Assembly: GCA_035480695.1 (NCBI GenBank)
Contig: DATIHM010000044.1
Location: 1-19,466 of the forward strand
Reading direction: 5' to 3'
DNA: 19,466 bases
Origin: DATBED01 sp035480695
GTDB taxonomy: Bacteria; Patescibacteriota; Saccharimonadia; Saccharimonadales; UBA4665
Shown here: in pieces, positions 15,079 to 19,466 of the stretch
How positions within the stretch are numbered: the first letter of the stretch is position 1
How the letters are laid out: each line of letters opens with the position of its first letter
The notes under the pieces: generated by a model
Database searches by the model: none
Told to the model about the DNA's origin: nothing
Seen by the model: the letters and a program-made list of their open reading frames with translations, nothing else
Translations under genes and position numbers: made by a program

Positions 15079-16619
15079 GCTTTGGCCTCCGCCGGTTCTT
15101 TAGTTGCCTCTTTAGCAGGCTTGTCTTTGTCTTTGGATGGTTCAGCCGGAGGCGGGGCGGCCAGTTTTTCGTCTTTTTTCTCGTCTGAAGCGCCCTTCAA
15201 ATCGACCACACATTGCGCTTTCAACTGGTCGCGGATACTGTCAAACTCCTCGTCTTTGGTGATTTTTGACGCGAATTCGTTTGATTTCATCTTCAGCTTG
15301 TTTATGTCCAGCTCCTCACCATCGCCAAGGTTGAGGATGATGTCGAACATCAGCTGCTGGGCCATCAGCGGGAATGTGTCAGACGGGCTTTGGGTAAGCA
15401 TTTCGAATATGCGTTTGCCGGTTGCCAAGGCGCGTTTGGCCTCGGCCGCCAGCTCAGAACCGAAGTGGGAGTATTCCTCGGCCTGGCGGTAGGCCGCCAG
15501 CAATTTCAGCGTGGAGGCCGCCTGGTCTTTTTGGCGCTTGTTGTGGCCGACACCGCCGGCGCGGGTGACGGATAGTCCCATGCTGACGGCCGGCCGGATA
15601 CCGGAACGAAAAGTTTCCATATCGAGAATCCACTGGCCATCGGTGATAGACATGATGTTCGTCGGCAAGTAGGCCGTAATGTCACCGTTAGCGGCGTGCA
15701 CTATAGGTATGCTCGTGAGCGACTTTCCGTTCCGGTCGAGCCGGCCGGCGCGCTCCAGCAAAGACGAGTGGGCATAGAACATGTCACCCGGGTAAGAGTC
15801 ACGGCCCGGACTGACACCTGTCAGAAGCGCCACTTCACGATAGGCATGGGCGTGGCTGGTCAAATCATCGTAAATGATAATCGTATCCTGGTCGCATTTC
15901 TGCCAGAGGTACTCGGCTATGGCACAGGCCACGTAAGGTGCTATGTAGCTCATAATCAGCGACTCGAACATCGTCGACACGACGACAATCGCCTTCTCCA
16001 TACCGCCGTTATCTTGCAGATGTGAAAGTAACGAGTCGATGTCACTGCGGCGCTTGGCAATCAGGCAGTAAACCACCACCTGGTCGGTGTTTTTCTGGTT
16101 AATCGTCAGTTGCGTCGCCAGCGTCGACTTGCCGGATTTGCTGTCGCCGAGCAGCGCCATGCGCTGGCCACGTACAATCGGGAACAGCGCATCAATCGCG
16201 GTCACACCGCTTTCCAGCTGGTCTTCGACCAACCTGCGCTCAAACAGTGACGGCGCCGTGTTGAAGACAGGCCAGACATCGCTCGGCGCAATCGGCCCTT
16301 TGCCATCCAGCGGGTCACCTGTGACATTGACTACCCGGCCGACAAAGTCCTTGCCCACCTTGCAGACCAGTTCGTCGTGCTGCAGAACGGCCACTGTGCC
16401 GACGCGCAACTCTTCCAAGCCAAGATGCAAAATGACCACATGGTCGGTGTAAACCTGAAAGACGAAGCCTTTGCTGCCGTCTTCGAACATCACGAGCGCA
16501 TGGACGGCACAAGGCTGCAGGCCGCGTACTTCTACCAAAAATTTATCGACACCGATAACCTCGCCGATCGGTTTACCCGAATCGACCAGGCTGTCGAAAT
16601 GCTTGTTACCGGTACTCAT
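15075..16619 (-). CDS. atpA: F1-ATPase alpha-like subunit with altered N-terminus and Lys/Pro/Ala tail
   Basis: Alpha forms the F1 hexamer with beta, binds non-catalytic nucleotide and supplies the arginine finger. The 514-residue product has GRVVNVTGDPLDGKG (~94-108), P-loop GDSKSGKST (158-166; the family usually has GDRQTGKT), a Walker B strand TIIIYDDLTSHAHAYRE (~246-261), PGRDSYPGDMFY, and SMGLSVTRAGG with the expected arginine finger at R353. The first ~20 residues do not resemble the usual delta-binding N-terminal helix and are shorter. The last ~40 residues are a low-complexity Lys/Pro/Ala/Glu tail, so the conserved core is shorter than in typical alphas. It follows the c-like-hairpin gene by 41 bases and overlaps gamma. 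Confidence 0.93.
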   Translation of the reverse strand: MSTGNKHFDSLVDSGKPIGEVIGVDKFLVEVRGLQPCAVHALVMFEDGSKGFVFQVYTDHVVILHLGLEELRVGTVAVLQHDELVCKVGKDFVGRVVNVTGDPLDGKGPIAPSDVWPVFNTAPSLFERRLVEDQLESGVTAIDALFPIVRGQRMALLGDSKSGKSTLATQLTINQKNTDQVVVYCLIAKRRSDIDSLLSHLQDNGGMEKAIVVVSTMFESLIMSYIAPYVACAIAEYLWQKCDQDTIIIYDDLTSHAHAYREVALLTGVSPGRDSYPGDMFYAHSSLLERAGRLDRNGKSLTSIPIVHAANGDITAYLPTNIMSITDGQWILDMETFRSGIRPAVSMGLSVTRAGGVGHNKRQKDQAASTLKLLAAYRQAEEYSHFGSELAAEAKRALATGKRIFEMLTQSPSDTFPLMAQQLMFDIILNLGDGEELDINKLKMKSNEFASKITKDEEFDSIRDQLKAQCVVDLKGASDEKKDEKLAAPPPAEPSKDKDKPAKEATKEPAEAKA

Positions 16620-16629
16620 TTTTGTTTAC

Positions 16630-16636
16630 CCACCTT
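16630..16636 (-). promoter_or_regulatory. Shine-Dalgarno of atpA
   Basis: AAGGTGG ends 10 bases before ATG 16619. It is one of the few recognisable ribosome-binding sites in the window and fixes the alpha start. A TATGAT at 16648-16643 could be an internal -10 box but has no good -35. Confidence 0.55.
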
Positions 16637-16660
16637 GGTCATATCATAGACCTCAAAGCG

Positions 16661-17575
16661 CTAAAGCTTCAGGATTAAGTATACTGCAAAAAGACCTGCC
16701 GCAAAAATAAATAGTCCGGCAATAACGGTTTGAATCAAACTGCGGATGATCGACTTCTTCGACAAGGGGTTACGACCAATAGATATCATGCCGCTTCTGA
16801 CACCACTGAAGACCATGTTAGAAGTTACGAATAGAATAATGAACATCATCACCACGCCCAGATAGATGCGGCCTGAGCTAACCGGCTTCTGGGCAATGCC
16901 CACCGCGGCGTTGACCACGAACTGCGGCAGGTAGCTGACGGTTTTCTGCACCAGCGGGTTCTGCTTGAGTTCCATGTCGAGCGTGATGGTACCGATGGCA
17001 ACATTCAAGGTGTGTCCACCAGTAACTTTAAGCTGCACGGTGCCCAGTACGTTTTTCTTGCCGTCGAATATTGTTATAGCGCGGCCGAGGATTTCCTGCT
17101 GGGTCGGGCTGGCCTTCATAGCGACCCCATCTATAGCCGAAGCCGTGATATAGTCGCCGATTTTGACCGGCCCCCCCTGGTTGCTGACCAGGACATTGAA
17201 GCGTCCGCTTGTGGCGACTAAGACCTGTCCCGTCGGCGAACTGGGTGGCGAAAGCACCACGGCAGCCTGCCCGATCGGCACCACCACCCCAAGCATTTTT
17301 TTGATATCCTTTTCAGTCAGAGGCGTAACTGTGTCGCTTTGCTTATCCTTCAGCTCGACCAACATGCCCGGCAAGACTTTGGGGTCGGCATTGTAACTTT
17401 GCACGATGGATTGGTTCAGGTTCGTAATCGTGGGGGTCTGGCTGCTTGAGCCAGAATTTGTGTTCGAACCGGATTTAGCTGTCGAGGCCGCAGACACCGG
17501 CGCCGCTGATACGGCAAAACCTACAACTAAATTCAAGCCAACCGAGATGTAGAGACATCGTAAATAGCGACCCAT
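16661..17575 (-). CDS. Secreted beta-domain protein with c-subunit-like transmembrane hairpin, in the F0 position of the operon
   Basis: I choose ATG 17575 (304 residues): it gives a clean signal peptide (~1-29), and longer starts overlap the upstream gene. After a Ser/Thr/Asn linker, a beta-rich domain (~65-185) reads MLGVVVPIG, VLVATSGRFNVLVSNQGG, KIGDYITASAIDGVAMKA and ILGRAITIF, the small domain found near the ends of tail-fibre-type proteins. The C-terminus (234-304) is a hairpin: TM1 ~237-258, loop SIGRNPLSKKSIIRS (GRNPLSK 267-273), TM2 ~279-303. The loop strongly resembles the cytoplasmic loop of AtpE (SIGRNPEA), and the predicted topology is also that of a c subunit. Neither helix has Asp or Glu, so ion carriage is not expected. 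Placed directly before alpha, it may be the membrane partner of this F1 (inference). Confidence 0.85.
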   Translation of the reverse strand: MGRYLRCLYISVGLNLVVGFAVSAAPVSAASTAKSGSNTNSGSSSQTPTITNLNQSIVQSYNADPKVLPGMLVELKDKQSDTVTPLTEKDIKKMLGVVVPIGQAAVVLSPPSSPTGQVLVATSGRFNVLVSNQGGPVKIGDYITASAIDGVAMKASPTQQEILGRAITIFDGKKNVLGTVQLKVTGGHTLNVAIGTITLDMELKQNPLVQKTVSYLPQFVVNAAVGIAQKPVSSGRIYLGVVMMFIILFVTSNMVFSGVRSGMISIGRNPLSKKSIIRSLIQTVIAGLFIFAAGLFAVYLILKL

Positions 17576-17580
17576 AATAA

Positions 17581-18381
17581 CTAGAGTATAACGCTTTTGG
17601 TAAAGTAGATAGCCGCGACCAAAATCAAGATTGCGCCCACGCCTAGCCAAACAGATCTGGCCAGATAGGAGTGGCCATTGCTAAAAGTGCTAGGCGCAAA
17701 CGCCAGCTTCAACACCAGCGCCTGATGAGCAGATACCGGTTGGGCTCTTGAGGTGATGATTGTCGTGTCCGCCTTCTTTTGAGTATTTATCAGACAATTA
17801 TTGCTGTTATAGCCATTGAGGGAGGTGTAGCAAGTAGGGTTGCCTTTCAGGCTGGCCTTAAAGCTGGCAGGTATGTAAAGGGCAGCATCTACTCGGCCGA
17901 TGGGTTGGTCCCAGCCCCGGCCATTGACGTCGAGCAGGAATTCGTCGATTTTTGAGCCCAAATCAACCACACCCCGGGTTTGGTATATTATTTTTATGGT
18001 TTGACTGCCCGACAAAGCAATGGCCGGATCGCCAGTGGTAATGACAAGGTTATCGCCAATGGAAGAGGTTTTGTACGGCACCTGGTCACCAGCCGCGTCA
18101 GTTACGTTGAGGATTCTAAGATCAACGGCGTGATTCTGAAAATTTTTAGGCAAAGCTCGCGTGATTCCGTAATAACTTGAGCCCGGAAAATCGGCCACGA
18201 TTGTTTCTTCGGTCGTCAGCAGGCTCAAGCCCCGGCTATCGCGGCTTAGGTGGTAGATACCCGTTAAACTGTCAAAGGCGATCTGGGGCTGCGCGGCCGC
18301 ATCTTGTGCCGACGCTAAAGGCGCTAACCACAGAGAAGCCAGCCCCAAAGCCATAGACAAAATTAAGCCGAATCGTTTCAT
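17581..18381 (-). CDS. DUF2207-type membrane-anchored extracytoplasmic protein
   Basis: The 266-residue product has a signal peptide (~1-25, cut after ASAQ), an extracytoplasmic beta domain (~30-230) and one C-terminal transmembrane helix (~244-262) with almost no cytoplasmic tail. The domain follows the DUF2207 pattern: an early ITRALPKNF, then IGDNLVITTGDPAIALSGSQ, IKIIYQTRGVVDL, DEFLLDVNGRGWDQPIG and VDAALYIPAS. One Cys pair (CYTSLNGYNSNNC) may be a disulfide. DUF2207 proteins are uncharacterised membrane proteins and not normal ATP synthase genes. The start overlaps the upstream stop by ATGA and the stop lies 5 bases before the next gene, so it is clearly part of this operon. It may form part of an unconventional stator or surface cap (speculative). 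Confidence 0.82.
   Translation of the reverse strand: MKRFGLILSMALGLASLWLAPLASAQDAAAQPQIAFDSLTGIYHLSRDSRGLSLLTTEETIVADFPGSSYYGITRALPKNFQNHAVDLRILNVTDAAGDQVPYKTSSIGDNLVITTGDPAIALSGSQTIKIIYQTRGVVDLGSKIDEFLLDVNGRGWDQPIGRVDAALYIPASFKASLKGNPTCYTSLNGYNSNNCLINTQKKADTTIITSRAQPVSAHQALVLKLAFAPSTFSNGHSYLARSVWLGVGAILILVAAIYFTKSVIL
17585..17590 (-). promoter_or_regulatory. Possible internal -10 box before the c-like-hairpin gene
   Basis: TATACT at 17590-17585 spans the last codons of the DUF2207 gene and ends 9 bases before ATG 17575, the leaderless spacing seen elsewhere here. There is no TG extension and no good -35, so this is weaker than the others. Confidence 0.3.
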
Positions 18382-19040
18382 TTAGTGATTTTTAAAGAGT
18401 CGAACAAGTCTTTCCACTCGGTGTTAGTCAGGTTTTTATCGGAGTGGGCCGTTAAAAAAGTGCCGCCGCTAGCCAGAATGCCGGATTGCCCCGCCGGCTT
18501 TAAGCTGCCCGATTGCCAGAATCTGGCCAGAGCCACCGGGCCAAGTTTGGTAGCGAACTGCGCGTAAGGGTGGATGCCCAACGCCGGGTAATAAATCTGG
18601 CCGGCCGAACCAAGACTCTCCGGCGCCGGCTGCTCGGTGAACACGATATTATTGCCCGCCACATTAGCTATAAAAGTGAGGGTTTTTTGATCCGGTCGGT
18701 AATCGTAGCTGGCAGGGTCAATCTGCTTCGTTTTAGAGGGGTAAATAGCCTTGTAACTCACCTGGCTTTTAATGTTGGCCGGTAAGGGGTTTTTATAGCT
18801 ATGAGTGATATAAAATGCCCCGCCAGCGCCAATAAGCAGGATTATTGCCGACATTCCGCCAAAAACCATCTTCATCTGTGGCCGTTTGCGTGCTTTTTGC
18901 GTTTCTACAGGTAATGTTTCTGTTTCTGCTATGGGCTCAGATGTTTTTCTAGACGGAACATATAGCGGTACGGTCGCTCTTCGGTATGTAGGGTCTTGTT
19001 GCGAAGTCCGAAACCTATCACTCGAAATCTTATCCGTCAT
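18378..19040 (-). CDS. Bitopic membrane protein heading the F1-like operon
   Basis: The 220-residue product has a cytoplasmic N-terminal part (~1-57, Thr/Glu/Pro-rich with basic RKRPQMK next to the membrane), one transmembrane helix (~58-78) and an extracytoplasmic domain of ~140 residues (ending LTNTEWKDLFDSLKITK). No Cys is present. I do not recognise a named family. A single N-terminal helix facing out recalls the topology of an F0 b subunit only in reverse: b has its bulk in the cytoplasm, whereas here the bulk is outside, so I do not call it atpF. It is first in the operon, has its own promoter, and its stop overlaps the DUF2207 start. The bitopic protein at 10779-11471 has the same layout. 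Confidence 0.78.
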   Translation of the reverse strand: MTDKISSDRFRTSQQDPTYRRATVPLYVPSRKTSEPIAETETLPVETQKARKRPQMKMVFGGMSAIILLIGAGGAFYITHSYKNPLPANIKSQVSYKAIYPSKTKQIDPASYDYRPDQKTLTFIANVAGNNIVFTEQPAPESLGSAGQIYYPALGIHPYAQFATKLGPVALARFWQSGSLKPAGQSGILASGGTFLTAHSDKNLTNTEWKDLFDSLKITK

Positions 19041-19050
19041 ATTAGCCTAA

Positions 19051-19056
19051 ATTATA
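19051..19056 (-). promoter_or_regulatory. -10 box of the F1-like operon, probably leaderless
   Basis: A perfect TATAAT (19056-19051), preceded by TG, lies 10 bases before ATG 19040. The -35 region (around 19074-19079, GTGTGA) is weak. The leader would be 0-4 bases long. Confidence 0.5.
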
Positions 19057-19087
19057 CAGGAGTATGAAAATTCACACGTCGAATAAA

Positions 19088-19104
19088 AAGCTTATGCTAA
19101 GCTT
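19088..19104 (-). terminator. Possible weak intrinsic terminator
   Basis: AAGCTTA and TAAGCTT form a perfect 7-base stem with a 3-base loop. Read on the minus strand it is followed by a T-rich stretch (TTTATT). The stem has only two G-C pairs, so it would be weak. It lies just upstream of the operon promoter, and so could stop read-through from the glycine-rich gene. Confidence 0.35.
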
Positions 19105-19195
19105 CATCCGCCAATTTAAATTAAGGGGTTGGGGATGAACAACCTGCGGTACTGGAGAAACTTCTCTCACCTGGAGCCGGGGCATCGGCGATTAG

Positions 19196-19351
19196 CTTGG
19201 TAATCTCTCAGGTGCAAACCTCACTAATGCGTGGTTAGTAGGTGTGGCTACTACAGGAACAACCTTAACGGTTGTAACTTGGTCAAATACTCAATGCCCC
19301 GACAACACAAACAGCGATAGTAATGGAGGAACTTGCATAGGTCACCTATAA
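19196..19351 (+). pseudogene. C-terminal remnant of a pentapeptide-repeat protein
   Basis: Read on the plus strand this gives LGNLSGANLTNAWLVGV, then TWSNTQCPDNTNSDSNGG and TCIGHL before a TAA stop. The A(N/D)LxG steps are pentapeptide-repeat type, and the WSNT.CPD.TNSD..GGTC.GHL ending is a recurrent C-terminus of such proteins in actinobacterial and patescibacterial genomes. An in-frame TAG lies directly upstream (19193), and I find no start codon or further repeats in any frame before it. This looks like a broken 3' end, left by deletion or decay. It converges with the glycine-rich gene, 7 bases apart. Confidence 0.55.
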
Positions 19352-19358
19352 AGTAGTT

Positions 19359-19466
19359 TTACCAGCTGATAACCCAGACTTCGCCTCGTCCACCAGCGCC
19401 ACCACCGATAGCACTTTGGGGGTTGGTGCTTGCGCCACCGCCGCCACCGCCACCGCCAGCAGTTCC
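19359..19466 (-). CDS. C-terminus of a glycine-rich surface protein (5' end beyond the window)
   Basis: The frame enters from the right edge, encodes 35 residues and ends at TAA 19361-19359. It begins GTAGGGGGGGAST and ends GGGAGGRGEVWVISW. Long Gly runs followed by GG.G.RGEVWV and a final aromatic residue are typical of glycine-rich C-terminal domains of tail-fibre-like and patescibacterial surface proteins. Too little is present to say more. Confidence 0.65.
   Translation of the reverse strand, partial: GTAGGGGGGGGASTNPQSAIGGGAGGRGEVWVISW

Noticed and set aside
18378..19040. The bitopic protein as a disguised F0 b subunit (atpF).
   Set aside because: Its larger domain is predicted outside the membrane and it lacks the long charged cytoplasmic helix of b.
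19150..19225. A string ending CTCTCAGGTGCAAACCTC with an upstream GGAGA, faintly like a glycine riboswitch.
   Set aside because: The conserved core does not fit, the stems are poor, and part of it is explained by pentapeptide coding (NLSGANLT).

Overview
The window most likely comes from a Candidate Phyla Radiation (Patescibacteria) genome, probably a Saccharibacteria-type (TM7) bacterium. I base this on family recognition, not on a search. The standard genetic code is used: TGA is a true stop in several ATGA gene overlaps, which argues against the recoded Gracilibacteria/Absconditabacteria. Genes are tightly packed, and the secreted fibre-like and Cys-pair surface proteins are of kinds familiar from these genomes. 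No rRNA, tRNA, CRISPR array or insertion sequence is visible.

Layout. (1) Bases 1-11471 are a minus-strand run of surface and secreted proteins. In transcription order these are a bitopic membrane protein (10779-11471), four related secreted proteins with signal peptides (10013-10762, 8571-9875, 7128-8447, 6073-7122), a DUF916-like membrane-anchored protein (5023-6030), an Ig-like/PKD membrane-anchored protein (4068-4961), a secreted-domain protein ending in a c-ring-like transmembrane hairpin (3104-3925), and a very large type II membrane-anchored fibre protein (2914 to beyond base 1). (2) One plus-strand gene (11512-12540) encodes a smaller anchored fibre protein. (3) Bases 12537-19040 are a minus-strand operon: a bitopic protein, a DUF2207 protein, a second c-ring-like-hairpin protein, then F1-ATPase-type alpha, gamma, beta and epsilon subunits. 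(4) Bases 19041-19466 hold a promoter, a possible weak terminator, a pentapeptide-repeat gene remnant and the 3' end of a glycine-rich surface protein.

The most interesting feature is the ATPase operon. The alpha-gamma-beta-epsilon order is that of a normal F-type ATP synthase. However, the positions normally held by atpB, atpE, atpF and atpH are taken by three unrelated-looking membrane or extracytoplasmic proteins. One of them ends in a two-helix hairpin with the c-subunit loop signature (SIGRNPLSK) but no carboxylate in either helix. Alpha, gamma, beta and epsilon all deviate where they should touch the stator, the rotor or the regulatory domains. I read this as a candidate F1-like ATPase coupled to an unconventional membrane partner (an 'F1-X0' design), possibly serving the cell surface rather than ion-driven ATP synthesis. 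A paralogue of the c-like hairpin protein sits about 13 kb away in the surface-protein run, which links the two halves of the window. This is inference; a conventional F0 could be encoded elsewhere.

A second theme is transcription. Several genes have a clear -10 box (TATAAT or TATACT) ending only 7-10 bases before the start codon, which predicts leaderless mRNAs.
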